Below, piece by piece: positions 8,363 to 17,429 of a stretch of 64,000 nt of DNA (positions are counted from its first letter, which is position 1; every line of letters starts with the position of its first letter). The DNA is from Mycobacterium sp. JS623 (GTDB lineage: Bacteria; Actinomycetota; Actinomycetes; Mycobacteriales; Mycobacteriaceae), in NCBI RefSeq assembly GCF_000328565.1, contig NC_019966.1, positions 2,418,001 through 2,482,000 of the forward strand. Direction: 5' to 3'. Under the pieces are notes generated by a model. That model was not told the origin of the DNA. It saw only the letters and a list, made by a program, of their open reading frames with translations, and searched no databases. Made by a program: the position numbers and the translations under genes.

Positions 8363-10191
8363 TACCGAGCTATCCGTTCAGCGCGATCGTCGGCCATGAC
8401 CGGCTGCGGTTGGCGCTGCTGTTGTGCGCGGTGCGGCCCGAGATCGGGGGTGTGCTGATCCGCGGCGAGAAGGGCACGGCGAAGTCGACGGCAGTGCGAG
8501 CGCTTGCGCATGTGCTGGCCGAAGTCGATGGGGCGTCGTTGGTCGAATTGCCGATCGGCGCCACCGAAGATCGTGTGGTCGGCTCGCTGGACCTGCAGAA
8601 GGTGCTGCGCGACGGCGAGCACGCCTTCCAGCCGGGTCTGCTCGCCCGCGCACACCGGGGCGTCCTCTACGTCGACGAGGTGAACCTGCTGCATGACCAC
8701 TTGGTCGATGTGATCCTTGACGCCGCCGCGATGGGCCGTGTCCACGTCGAGCGCGACGGCGTCTCGCACAGCCACGAGGCCCGCTTCGTATTGATCGGAA
8801 CGATGAATCCCGAAGAGGGCGAACTGCGTCCGCAGCTGCTCGATCGGTTCGGGCTCACGGTCGACGTACACGCGTCACGCGACGTCGAGGTACGCGCCGA
8901 CGTGATCCGGCAACGGATGGCGTTTGAGGCCGATCCCGCCGCGTTCGCCGAACGCTATGCTTCAGCGGACGCCGAGTTGACGCGGCGTGTTGTAGCTGCC
9001 CGGCTTCGGGTGAGTTCGGTTACATTGCCGGACAACGAGTTACGGCGCATCGCGGCGCTGTGCGCGGCCTTCGACGTCGACGGGATGCGCGCCGATCTGG
9101 TGGTGGCACGCACGGCTGTCGCGCACGCAGCGTGGCGAGGCGCCGACACCGTGGCGGAGCAAGACATTCGGGTGGCCGCAGAACTGGCGCTGCCGCACCG
9201 CCGTCGCCGCGATCCATTCGACGATCCTGGCCTCGACCCCGACCAGCTCGACGAGGCGATGGCGCAGGCCGGCGAGTCCGCAGCCGAACCAGAGCCGGAA
9301 CCCGAGCCGGACCCGCCGGGTGGTGGATCGGATTCGGGCCAGAGACCCGAAAATTCGGCGCCGCAACGTAATTCGAATTCGCAGACCCGGCCGAACGCCG
9401 CGCCGTCGCCGGTGTTTCGGACTCGGGCGCTGGTAGTGCCCGGTGTCGGCGAGGGGGCACCTGGCCGGCGCTCGCGGGCGCGTAACCGCACGGGCAAGAC
9501 GATCTCGTCGACCAACGCGCGGGACGCGGGTCACGGCGTGCATGTGTTCGGCACACTGCTGGCCGCCGCGGGTCGCCAGCGCCGCCCCGGCAGGCCGCGC
9601 CCCGAACCGGATGACGTGCGTCGGGCGATCAGGGAGGGCCGTGAAGGCAACCTCGTCATCTTCGTCGTCGACGCCTCGGGTTCAATGGCCGCGCGTGACC
9701 GGATGTCTGCCGTCGGTGGCGCGACGTTGTCGCTGTTGCGCGACGCGTACCAGCGCCGCGACAAGGTGGCCGTGATCACGTTCCGGCAAACCGACGCTCA
9801 GTTGTTGTTGCCGCCGACGTCCTCGGTGCACATCGCGAGCCGACGGTTGGCCCGGTTCGACACCGGCGGGAAAACGCCACTGGCGCAAGGCTTACTGGCC
9901 GCACGCGACGTGGTGGTGCGCGAGAAGGCGCGTGACAGGGCACGGCGCAGCCTCATCGTCGTGCTCACCGACGGGCGCGCTACGGGCGGGCCGGATCCAC
10001 TGGGCCGGGCCCGGGCGGCCGCCAGCCTGCTTGTCGCCGAGGGTGCCGCGACCGTCGTCGTGGACTGTGAAACCTCATACGTGCGTTTGGGTTTAGCCGA
10101 GCAACTCGCCAGCCAGCTCGGTGCGCCTGCTGTGCGCTTAGCACAATTACGCGCCGATGCGCTCACCGGCGTCGTGCGCACGGCCGCATAA
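8359..10191 (+). CDS. Magnesium/cobalt-chelatase-like ChlI-ChlD fusion (AAA+ ATPase plus VWA domain)
   Basis: A 610-aa protein joining an AAA+ motor to a von Willebrand A domain. The Walker A motif GEKGTAKST is at residues 36-44 and Walker B (LYVDEVNLL) near 100. A Pro/Glu-rich linker with repeated Glu-Pro lies around residues 313-335, and the MIDAS motif DASGSM near 440. In photosynthetic organisms such subunits drive Mg insertion; in actinobacteria lacking chlorophyll they are thought to energise CobN cobaltochelatase. The cob genes directly downstream support that role. No CobN catalytic subunit is in the window. GTG 8359 was chosen because it overlaps the GNAT stop. Confidence 0.92.
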   Translation: MIPSYPFSAIVGHDRLRLALLLCAVRPEIGGVLIRGEKGTAKSTAVRALAHVLAEVDGASLVELPIGATEDRVVGSLDLQKVLRDGEHAFQPGLLARAHRGVLYVDEVNLLHDHLVDVILDAAAMGRVHVERDGVSHSHEARFVLIGTMNPEEGELRPQLLDRFGLTVDVHASRDVEVRADVIRQRMAFEADPAAFAERYASADAELTRRVVAARLRVSSVTLPDNELRRIAALCAAFDVDGMRADLVVARTAVAHAAWRGADTVAEQDIRVAAELALPHRRRRDPFDDPGLDPDQLDEAMAQAGESAAEPEPEPEPDPPGGGSDSGQRPENSAPQRNSNSQTRPNAAPSPVFRTRALVVPGVGEGAPGRRSRARNRTGKTISSTNARDAGHGVHVFGTLLAAAGRQRRPGRPRPEPDDVRRAIREGREGNLVIFVVDASGSMAARDRMSAVGGATLSLLRDAYQRRDKVAVITFRQTDAQLLLPPTSSVHIASRRLARFDTGGKTPLAQGLLAARDVVVREKARDRARRSLIVVLTDGRATGGPDPLGRARAAASLLVAEGAATVVVDCETSYVRLGLAEQLASQLGAPAVRLAQLRADALTGVVRTAA

Positions 10192-10201
10192 GGAGACTCG
10201 A

Positions 10202-10816
10202 ATGCCACAGGGTCAACCGATGACCATCCCAGACGACGGCCTTACGACGCGCGCCAGGCGCAATGCGCCGCTGCTCGCTGTGCACACCGGCGCGGGCAAG
10301 GGCAAGTCGACCGCGGCGTTCGGGATGGCGCTACGGGCGTGGAACCAGGGCTTCGATGTCGCAGTGTTTCAGTTTGTCAAGAGTGCCAAGTGGAAAGTGG
10401 GCGAGGAAGCCGCATTTCGGGAACTCGGCCGACTGCACGACGAGCAGGGGGTCGGCGGACCGGTGGAGTGGCACAAGATGGGCTCGGGTTGGTCATGGTC
10501 GCGCAAGCACGGCAGTGAGGTCGACCACGCGGCGGCTGCGGCCGATGGCTGGGCGGAGATCGCCCGCCGGCTCGCCGAAGAGCGGCACGACTTCTACGTG
10601 CTCGACGAGTTCACCTATCCGCTGAAGTGGGGATGGGTCGACGTCGATGACGTGATCGCGACCTTGGCGTCGCGCCCGGGCACCCAGCACGTGGTGATCA
10701 CCGGCCGCGAGGCGCCGCAAAAGCTGCTCGACGCCGCGGATCTGGTGACGGAGATGACGAAGGTCAAACATCCGATGGATGTCGGCCGCAAGGGCCAAAA
10801 AGGCATCGAGTGGTGA
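10202..10816 (+). CDS. cobO: Cob(I)yrinic acid a,c-diamide adenosyltransferase
   Basis: A 204-aa CobA/CobO-family enzyme that transfers the 5'-deoxyadenosyl group of ATP to reduced corrinoids. The P-loop GAGKGKST is at residues 30-37 and the product contains the family segments FQFVKSAKWKVGEE and VITGREAPQKLLDAADLVTE (two separate blocks). The ATG follows a good ribosome-binding site (AAGGAGA, 10190-10196) 10 bases after the chelatase stop, so the two are likely co-expressed. Confidence 0.96.
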   Translation: MPQGQPMTIPDDGLTTRARRNAPLLAVHTGAGKGKSTAAFGMALRAWNQGFDVAVFQFVKSAKWKVGEEAAFRELGRLHDEQGVGGPVEWHKMGSGWSWSRKHGSEVDHAAAAADGWAEIARRLAEERHDFYVLDEFTYPLKWGWVDVDDVIATLASRPGTQHVVITGREAPQKLLDAADLVTEMTKVKHPMDVGRKGQKGIEW

Positions 10817-10827
10817 GTCTCGACGCC

Positions 10828-10887
10828 GCGAGCGACCGCGAAATGCCAGTATTTGCGGCGTGTCGGTGTGCAAACACGGTCGCTCGC
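10828..10887. repeat. Intergenic inverted repeat between cobO and cobB
   Basis: Perfect 11-bp arms GCGAGCGACCG (10828-10838) and CGGTCGCTCGC (10877-10887) enclose 38 bases. There is no U-tract, so a classical intrinsic terminator is unlikely. Two other long inverted repeats with similar geometry lie in intergenic sites of this window (19605-19660, 31883-31943). It could be a dispersed palindromic element or an mRNA stem between the two cob genes. Confidence 0.6.
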
Positions 10888-10901
10888 CGTAGGAAGGCGA
10901 C

Positions 10902-12269
10902 GTGAGTACGCCCGCCGTCGTCATTGCGGCGCCCGCGTCGGGCAGCGGAAAGACCACCGTCGCAACGGGTTTGATGGGTGCGCTGCGGCGGGCGGGGAAA
11001 CGAGTGGCCCCGTTCAAGGTCGGCCCCGACTTCATCGACCCCGGCTACCACGCCCTCGCGGCAGCGCGGCCCGGCCGCAACCTGGACCCCGTGCTGGTGG
11101 GGGAGCGACTGATCGGTCCGCTGTACCGACACGGCAGCGATGGTGCGGACATCGCAGTCGTCGAGGGGGTGATGGGACTCTTCGACGGGCGCATCACAGA
11201 CGACACCGCCGGCACCGCGCAGGGCTCCACGGCTCACGTGGCCGCGCTGCTTGGCGCCCCGGTCATCCTCGTCGTCGACGCCCGCGGCCAGAGTCACAGC
11301 ATTGCGGCTCTGCTGCACGGTTTTTCGACGTTCGACCAGTCGATGCGTCTCGCCGGGGTGATCCTCAACCGGGTCGGCTCGCCCCGGCACGAGGAGGTAC
11401 TGCGGCAGGCGTGTGAGCACGCCGGTGTGCCGGTGTTCGGCGCGATACCGCGCGCCGACGAGCTGTCGGTCCCGTCGCGGCACCTCGGCCTTGTCACGGC
11501 CGTCGAACACGGCGAGCTGGCGCGGGCTGCCGTCGACGCGATGACCGAGCTTGTCGGCCGCCATGTGGACCTGGCAGGTGCCGCGGCAGCGGCGGCCAGT
11601 CGGGTGGCAGACGGGCCATGGAGCCCTGCCGTCGCCGAGCCCGCGGCCGAGAACATCAGGGTCGCGCTGGCAGCCGGCAAGGCGTTTACCTTCGGCTACA
11701 CCGAACACGGCGAACTACTGCGCGCCGCGGGCGCTGACGTCGTCGAGTTCGACCCGCTAACCGATCCGCTGCCGCCGCAGACCGCCGCGCTGGTGCTGCC
11801 CGGCGGCTTTCCCGAACAGTTCGGCACCGAGCTGTCGACCAACGATGTTGTGCGTCAACAGATCCACGAGCTGGCCGCGACCGGCGCCCCGATCCACGCC
11901 GAGTGCGCGGGCCTGACGTACCTGGTCGACGACCTCGACGGGTATCCGATGTGCGGGGTGCTGTCCGGCTCGGCGCGGTTTACCGACCGGCTCACGCTCG
12001 GTTACCGGGAGGCCGTCGCGGTGACCGGTTCGCCGTTGCACGCCGTCGGCGATCGCGCCATGGGGCACGAATTCCACCGCACCACAGTCACATTCGCCGA
12101 TACCTACCAACCCGCCTGGATCTTCGCGGGTCGGGTCCGCGACGGCGTCGTAGACCGCGGCGTGCACGCGTCCTATCTGCACACCCATCCCGCCGCACAT
12201 CCGCAGGCGATATCCCGCTTCGTTTCCGTGGCGGAGGCACACTTCAGCTCCAGCGGCCGCAACCTCTAA
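10902..12269 (+). CDS. cobB: Cobyrinic acid a,c-diamide synthase
   Basis: A 455-aa two-domain amidotransferase that amidates the a and c side chains of (hydrogeno)byrinic/cobyrinic acid using glutamine and ATP. The N-terminal dethiobiotin-synthetase-like domain carries the P-loop APASGSGKTTV; the C-terminal class I glutamine amidotransferase-like domain has LPGGFPEQF and the nucleophile context AECAGLTYL near residue 330, with His in EFHRT. It starts at GTG after AGGAAGG. The family usually ranges from 430 to 470 aa. Position between cobO and cysG is as in M. tuberculosis. Confidence 0.95.
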   Translation: MSTPAVVIAAPASGSGKTTVATGLMGALRRAGKRVAPFKVGPDFIDPGYHALAAARPGRNLDPVLVGERLIGPLYRHGSDGADIAVVEGVMGLFDGRITDDTAGTAQGSTAHVAALLGAPVILVVDARGQSHSIAALLHGFSTFDQSMRLAGVILNRVGSPRHEEVLRQACEHAGVPVFGAIPRADELSVPSRHLGLVTAVEHGELARAAVDAMTELVGRHVDLAGAAAAAASRVADGPWSPAVAEPAAENIRVALAAGKAFTFGYTEHGELLRAAGADVVEFDPLTDPLPPQTAALVLPGGFPEQFGTELSTNDVVRQQIHELAATGAPIHAECAGLTYLVDDLDGYPMCGVLSGSARFTDRLTLGYREAVAVTGSPLHAVGDRAMGHEFHRTTVTFADTYQPAWIFAGRVRDGVVDRGVHASYLHTHPAAHPQAISRFVSVAEAHFSSSGRNL

Positions 12270-12278
12270 GCTCGCCGG

Positions 12279-13478
12279 GTGACTTCGGACAACGCCTACC
12301 TCGTCGGCCTGCGCCTGACCGGCAAGAAGGTTGTCGTCGTCGGCGGCGGTACCGTCGCGCAGCGCCGCTTGCCGCTTCTGATCGCCAACGGTGCCGACGT
12401 CCACGTCATCACTCGCAGTGCCACCCCGGCCGTCGAAGGCATGCCGGGAATCACCTTGACGCTCAGGGACTTCCGCGACGGCGACCTCGATGACGCGTGG
12501 TATGTGATCGCGGCCACCGACAACCCTGATGTCAACGCCGCCGTCGTCGCCGAGGCGGAGCGCCGTCATATCTTCTGTGTGCGTGCCGACGTCGCCCGCG
12601 AAGGCACGGCCGTCACCCCCGCCTCATTCGAATACGAGGGGTTGTCCGTTGGGGTACTCGCGGGAGGCGAGCACCGCCGGTCGGCTGCCATCCGCTCGGC
12701 CATCCACGAGGCCTTGCAACAGGGCCTGATCACGGCCGACACGCCGGGTGTCGTCCATGGTGGTGTCGCGTTGGTCGGTGGGGGACCGGGGGATCCGGAG
12801 CTGATCACCGTGCGTGGCAGGCGACTCCTGGCGCATGCTGACGTCGTCGTCGCTGACCGGCTCGCACCGCAGGAGCTGCTGGCCGAACTGGCGCCGCACG
12901 TCGAGGTGATCGACGCGGCGAAGATTCCGTACGGGCGCGCGATGGCCCAGGACGCGATCAACGACGTGCTCATCGACCGCGCCAAAGCGGGCAAGTTCGT
13001 CGTCCGGCTGAAGGGCGGCGACCCATTCGTATTCGCGCGCGGCTACGAAGAGGTGATCGCGTGTGCCGATGCTGGGATTCCTGTCACAGTTGTGCCGGGT
13101 GTGACTAGTGCCATAGCAGTCCCTGCGCTGGCGGGCGTTCCGGTCACGCATCGCCACGTAACGCACGAGTTTGTGGTGGTGAGCGGCCATGTTGCGCCTG
13201 ACCATCCGGAATCGTTAGTGAATTGGAATGCCCTGGCCGCGATGTCGGGAACGATCGTGTTGCTGATGGCTGTCGAGCGCATCGAGTTGTTCGCCAAGGC
13301 CCTGCTCGAAGGCGGCCGACCTGCGGATACGCCGGTGATCGTCGTGCAGCACGGCTCAACGACCGCTCAGCGAACTTTGCGTGCGACGCTTTCCGACGCG
13401 CCCGAACGCATCCGCGAGGAGGGCATCAGGCCGCCCGCGATCATCGTGATCGGCCCTGTGGCGGCTTTCGGCGGTTAA
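12279..13478 (+). CDS. cysG: Siroheme-synthase-type fusion: precorrin-2 dehydrogenase and uroporphyrinogen-III methyltransferase
   Basis: This 399-aa protein has an N-terminal NAD-binding precorrin-2 dehydrogenase/ferrochelatase part (VVVVGGGTVAQRRL, about residues 14-27) and a C-terminal SAM uroporphyrinogen-III C-methyltransferase (VGGGPGDPELITVRG near 165-180; VVRLKGGDPFVFARG near 245). It makes precorrin-2 for both siroheme and cobalamin. It is shorter than E. coli CysG (457 aa), mainly in the linker. The GTG start lies 9 bases after cobB, with a TAAGCT box formed over the cobB stop that could give a separate leaderless transcript. Confidence 0.94.
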   Translation: MTSDNAYLVGLRLTGKKVVVVGGGTVAQRRLPLLIANGADVHVITRSATPAVEGMPGITLTLRDFRDGDLDDAWYVIAATDNPDVNAAVVAEAERRHIFCVRADVAREGTAVTPASFEYEGLSVGVLAGGEHRRSAAIRSAIHEALQQGLITADTPGVVHGGVALVGGGPGDPELITVRGRRLLAHADVVVADRLAPQELLAELAPHVEVIDAAKIPYGRAMAQDAINDVLIDRAKAGKFVVRLKGGDPFVFARGYEEVIACADAGIPVTVVPGVTSAIAVPALAGVPVTHRHVTHEFVVVSGHVAPDHPESLVNWNALAAMSGTIVLLMAVERIELFAKALLEGGRPADTPVIVVQHGSTTAQRTLRATLSDAPERIREEGIRPPAIIVIGPVAAFGG

Positions 13479-13511
13479 AGGATTCTTAAGATTACTGTAA
13501 GGTAACCGGCT

Positions 13512-15092
13512 ATGACCGCTCTCAATGACGCAGAGCGCGCGGCCATTCAACGCGACGCCGAAAGTAGGGCTAACGGGTCTTTTCCCATGCACATGGAACA
13601 CACACCACTGGAGCAAACGGGCAGGTATCCGGCTTGGCTGCCGTCGCGGCGGTTCGTCGCGGCAGTCATCGCGATCGGCGGCATGCAGCTGCTCGCCACG
13701 ATGGACAGCACCGTCGCCATCGTCGCGCTTCCTAAGATCCAGGACGAGCTGAGCCTGTCCGACGCCGGCCGTAGCTGGGTCATCACGGCCTACGTGCTGA
13801 CCTTCGGCGGGCTGATGCTGCTCGGCGGTCGTCTCGGCGACACGATCGGCCGCAAGCGCACGTTCATCGTCGGCGTCGCCCTGTTCACCATCGCGTCGAT
13901 CCTGTGCGGTCTGGCGTGGAACGAGGCGACGCTGGTCACCGCGAGACTGCTGCAGGGCGTCGGCTCGGCTATCGCCTCACCAACCGCTCTGGCGTTGATC
14001 GCGACCACGTTCCCGAAGGGCCCTGCGCGCAACGCCGCCACCGCGATCTTCGCCGCGATGACCGGCGTCGGCTCCGTGATGGGCCTGATCGTTGGCGGCG
14101 CGCTGACCGAGGTGTCCTGGCGGTGGGCGTTCCTGATCAACATCCCGATCGGGATCCTGATGATCCAGCTGGCCCGCACGACGCTGCGGGAGACGCACCG
14201 CGAGCGGCTGAAGCTGGACGCGACTGGCGCCATCTTGGCGACGCTGGCTTGTACCTTCGCGGTGTTCGGCTTCTCGATGGGACCCGAGCATGGCTGGATC
14301 AAGCCGCTGACGATCGGCTCCGGCGTGGCCGCCCTGGGCTTCTTCATCGCATTCCTCATCGTCGAGCGCACCGCCGAGAACCCCGTCGTGCCGTTCCAGC
14401 TGTTCAAAGACCGCAACCGGGTCGCGACGTTCGCGGCCGTATTCCTGGCCGGCGGCGTGATGTTCACGCTGACCGTGCTGATCGGCCTGTACGTGCAGGA
14501 CATCATGGGCTACAGCGCACTACGCGCTGGCGTCGGCTTCATTCCGTTCGTCATCGCGCTCGGTATCGGCCTTGGCCTGTCGTCGCATCTGGTGTCGCAG
14601 TTCCCGCCGCGGGTGCTGGTGATCGCCGGTGGTGTGCTGGTACTCGCCGCGATGCTTTACGGATCCACGCTCAACGGTGGCATCCCGTACTTCCCGAATC
14701 TGGTGTTGCCGATCACCGTCGGCGGCTTCGGGATCGGAATGATCGTCGTTCCGCTGACCGTGTCCGCCATCGCCGGTGTCGGCTTCGACCAGATCGGCCC
14801 GGTCTCCGCGATCGCTCTGATGCTGCAGAACCTCGGCGGGCCCGTCGTGCTGGCCATCATCCAGGCCGTCATCACGTCGCGCACGCTGTATCTGGGCGGC
14901 ACCACCGGCCCGGTGAAAAACATGGACACCGCGCAGCTGCATGCCCTCGACCAGGGCTACACGTACGGCCTGCTGTGGGTGGCCGCGGTCGCGGTCATCG
15001 TCGGCGCCGTGGCCCTGTTCATTGGCTACACCTCCGAGCAGGTCGCGCATGCGCAGGAAGTCAAGGACGCGATCGACAGCGGAGAGCTTTAG
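13512..15092 (+). CDS. efpA: EfpA-type MFS drug exporter (DHA2, 14-TM family)
   Basis: A 526-aa major facilitator of the QacA/EfpA type, a proton-coupled exporter of lipophilic drugs. It has a cytoplasmic N-terminal extension of about 40 residues, then repeated hydrophobic segments; motif A is GGRLGDTIGRKRTF near residues 105-118 and motif C lies in the fifth segment. Asp in MDSTVAIVALP of the first membrane helix is family-typical. The next gene is a close paralogue in the same orientation. A TAAGGT box ends 8 bases before the ATG, inside an A/T-rich stretch (13484-13505) that could also hold an operator. Confidence 0.93.
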   Translation: MTALNDAERAAIQRDAESRANGSFPMHMEHTPLEQTGRYPAWLPSRRFVAAVIAIGGMQLLATMDSTVAIVALPKIQDELSLSDAGRSWVITAYVLTFGGLMLLGGRLGDTIGRKRTFIVGVALFTIASILCGLAWNEATLVTARLLQGVGSAIASPTALALIATTFPKGPARNAATAIFAAMTGVGSVMGLIVGGALTEVSWRWAFLINIPIGILMIQLARTTLRETHRERLKLDATGAILATLACTFAVFGFSMGPEHGWIKPLTIGSGVAALGFFIAFLIVERTAENPVVPFQLFKDRNRVATFAAVFLAGGVMFTLTVLIGLYVQDIMGYSALRAGVGFIPFVIALGIGLGLSSHLVSQFPPRVLVIAGGVLVLAAMLYGSTLNGGIPYFPNLVLPITVGGFGIGMIVVPLTVSAIAGVGFDQIGPVSAIALMLQNLGGPVVLAIIQAVITSRTLYLGGTTGPVKNMDTAQLHALDQGYTYGLLWVAAVAVIVGAVALFIGYTSEQVAHAQEVKDAIDSGEL

Positions 15093-15195
15093 CTCGACAT
15101 CGAGCCGCGGAGAGCTCTAGCTCGACATCGAGCCTGGGGGAGCTCTAGCTCGACATCGAGCCGCGGAGAGCTCTAGCTCGACATCGAGCCTGGGA
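15084..15195 (+). repeat. Four tandem copies of a 28-bp repeat between the efpA paralogues
   Basis: Units lie at 15084-15111, 15112-15139, 15140-15167 and 15168-15195, followed by a partial fifth start (GAGCTT). Each begins GAGCTYTAG and contains the near-palindrome GCTCGACATCGAGC. Unit ends alternate between CCGCGGA and CCTGGGR, so the array is also two copies of 56 bp. The first unit overlaps the last three codons (Gly-Glu-Leu-stop region) of efpA. The second paralogue also ends GAGCTCTAG, which hints that the unit arose from the gene's 3' end. Confidence 0.92.
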
Positions 15196-15233
15196 GAGCT
15201 TCATCGACTTTCTGATCGGTAGGCTGGCAACCC

Positions 15234-16727
15234 ATGTCTGCCGGGGAGTCAACTGAGCGCTCCACCGCACCGCTGTCGTCGTCGGTGCTGGGCATCGCGA
15301 TCATCGCGATCACCGGTATGCAGCTCATGTCGACGCTCGACGGCACCATCGTCATCGTCGCGCTGCCGCGGATGCAGGCCGACCTGGACCTCTCCGACGT
15401 CACCAAGAGCTGGATCATCACCGCCTATGTGCTGACGTTCGGTGGTCTGCTGCTGCTTGGCGGTCGCGTCGGCGACGCGATCGGGCACAAGCGGGCGTTC
15501 CTGTCCGGTGTCGGCGTCTTCACGATCGCGTCGTTGGTGTGCGGCCTGGCCAACGATGGCATCACGCTGATCGCAGCCAGGGCGGTACAGGGCACCGGCG
15601 CTGCCGTGGCCGCGCCGACGGGTCTGGCGCTGATCGCCACGACGTATGCCGTCGGACAAGCACGCAACCGGGCGATGGCCGTCTCAGCCGCCATGCAGGG
15701 CATCGGGTCGGTGCTGGGCCTCGTGCTCGGCGGGTTGCTGACCGTGATCTCGTGGCGGCTGGCGTTTCTGATCAATGTGCCGATCGGCATCGTCATCATC
15801 GTCATCGCCGTGTACCGGATCAGCGAAACCCACCACGAGCGCCTCAAACTCGATGTCACCGGCGCGCTGCTGGCCACGCTCGGCTGTGCGTCGGCGGTTC
15901 TTGTGTTCACGCAGGGCCCGCCACGCGCGTGGGTCGACCCGTGGGTGATCGGCGCAGCAATCGCCGCTGCCGTCTTCTTCGCCGCGTTCCTCGTTGTCGA
16001 ACGGTCCGCCGAGCATCCGATCGTGCCGTTCTCGGTGTTCGACAACCGCAATCGCGTAATGACGTTCATCTCGTTGTTCATGGCAGGCGGGGTGATGCTG
16101 ACGGCGACGGTGATCATCGGGCTTTATGTGCAGGACGTGATGGGCTATTCGGCTCTGCGCGCTGGCATTTGCTTCATCCCGTTTGCGCTGGCGATGGGAA
16201 CGGGCAATGTGATTGCCGCCCGCATCGCGCTGTACGTCGCACCGCGCTGGCTCATCATCGGCTTCGGCGCGCTCGTGTTCGGTGCAATGCTGTACGGCTC
16301 GACGCTGAACCGACACATCCCGTACTTCCCCGACCTTGTCGTACCACTTGTGGTGGGGGGCTTGGGTATTGGTGTTCTTTCCGTCGTCCTGCCGCTGTGC
16401 GCGATCGCCGAAGCGGGCCCAAAGGAGATCGGCCCTGTTTCGGCGATCACGTTGATGGTGCAAAACCTGGGCGGCCCGGTGGTGTTGGTGGTGATCCAGG
16501 CCGTCCTGACGTCGCGCACGCTGTTCTTGGGTGGCACCACGGGACCGGTCAAGGACATGACGTCCAGCCAGCTCGACGCGCTGGACCATGGCTACACCTA
16601 CTCGCTGCTGTGGGTCGCAGGCATCGCGGTTCTGGTTGGCATTGCCGCATTCTGGATCGGCTACTCTGCGCGCCAGATCGCCACGGCGCAGCACACCCGC
16701 GAAGCCGTCGAGGCGGGCGAGCTCTAG
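15234..16727 (+). CDS. Second EfpA-like MFS exporter (tandem paralogue)
   Basis: A 497-aa MFS protein aligned with the preceding EfpA over its whole length, including MQLMSTLDGTIVIVALP, GGRVGDAIGHKRAF (motif A), SWRLAFLINVPIGI and the C-terminal Gly-Glu-Leu. It lacks most of the N-terminal cytoplasmic extension. It is probably a drug or lipid exporter of the same 14-TM class with a shifted substrate range. A TAGGCT box at 15220-15225 ends 8 bases before the ATG, so it may have its own promoter just after the 28-bp repeat array. M. tuberculosis has one efpA at this locus. Confidence 0.9.
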   Translation: MSAGESTERSTAPLSSSVLGIAIIAITGMQLMSTLDGTIVIVALPRMQADLDLSDVTKSWIITAYVLTFGGLLLLGGRVGDAIGHKRAFLSGVGVFTIASLVCGLANDGITLIAARAVQGTGAAVAAPTGLALIATTYAVGQARNRAMAVSAAMQGIGSVLGLVLGGLLTVISWRLAFLINVPIGIVIIVIAVYRISETHHERLKLDVTGALLATLGCASAVLVFTQGPPRAWVDPWVIGAAIAAAVFFAAFLVVERSAEHPIVPFSVFDNRNRVMTFISLFMAGGVMLTATVIIGLYVQDVMGYSALRAGICFIPFALAMGTGNVIAARIALYVAPRWLIIGFGALVFGAMLYGSTLNRHIPYFPDLVVPLVVGGLGIGVLSVVLPLCAIAEAGPKEIGPVSAITLMVQNLGGPVVLVVIQAVLTSRTLFLGGTTGPVKDMTSSQLDALDHGYTYSLLWVAGIAVLVGIAAFWIGYSARQIATAQHTREAVEAGEL

Positions 16728-16740
16728 ATACGCTGTCGCG

Positions 16741-17412
16741 GTGGATGACGACGCGAGACCGACTAGACAGCAGATTTCCGACGCGGTCGATGCCTCAGGC
16801 TGGTGTCTGATCCTCGGCGCCATCTATGCGGAAGTGCGCGTGCCGACGTTGACCGACGCGGCCGAAGCGGCGTCGGTTGCTGTCGCGTCGGTGGGCGCCG
16901 AGGGGCAAGCGCATTTGACCGTCGACATCCGTGCGGACCGGGCTGTGCTGAGGCTGCAGTCCGCTGCCGCCGGCGCGGTCACCGGGCGCGATATTCGATT
17001 GGCACATGAGGTGTCGGTGGCGCTGGCCGCGCGGGGATGGCAGCCAAGACCGGGTACCGTTCAGGCGCTGGAGATCGCGATCGACGCGCTCGACATTCCG
17101 CTGGTGCGACCGTTCTGGAAAGCGGTCACCGGCTACGCCGACGAGCCCGGTTCCGAGCTCAACGCCGCGCTGATCGACCCCGCCGGCCGTGCGCCTGCAA
17201 TTTGGTTCCAGCAGATGGATTCGACTCGGCCACAACGCAATCGGATTCACCTCGACGTCGACGTGCCACACGGCGTGGCCAAGGAGCGGATCGACGCGGC
17301 GATCGCCGGGGGTGGGCGCCTACTGTCCGACGCTGAGGCGCCGGCGTTTTGGGTGCTGGCCGACCCCGAGGGCAACGAAGCATGCATCTGCACATGGCAG
17401 GGGCGGGATTGA
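16741..17412 (+). CDS. Pterin-4a-carbinolamine-dehydratase-like domain fused to a glyoxalase/VOC domain
   Basis: A 223-aa protein. Residues about 10-100 resemble the pterin dehydratase fold: a Trp-led first strand (GWCLILGAIYAEVRVP), then a central segment and TGRDIRLAHEVSVALAARG, which matches the 'GLT..D..LA' end of that family. The HH of the catalytic HHP motif is reduced to a single His (QAHLTVDI), so dehydratase activity is doubtful. Residues about 110-220 form a VOC/glyoxalase-like half (ALDIPLVRPFWKAVTGY ... VLADPEGNEACIC). Such fusions are common hypothetical proteins in actinobacteria. It starts 13 bases after the exporter gene at GTG. Confidence 0.7.
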   Translation: MDDDARPTRQQISDAVDASGWCLILGAIYAEVRVPTLTDAAEAASVAVASVGAEGQAHLTVDIRADRAVLRLQSAAAGAVTGRDIRLAHEVSVALAARGWQPRPGTVQALEIAIDALDIPLVRPFWKAVTGYADEPGSELNAALIDPAGRAPAIWFQQMDSTRPQRNRIHLDVDVPHGVAKERIDAAIAGGGRLLSDAEAPAFWVLADPEGNEACICTWQGRD

Positions 17413-17429
17413 CGCGACCACACCGAAAC

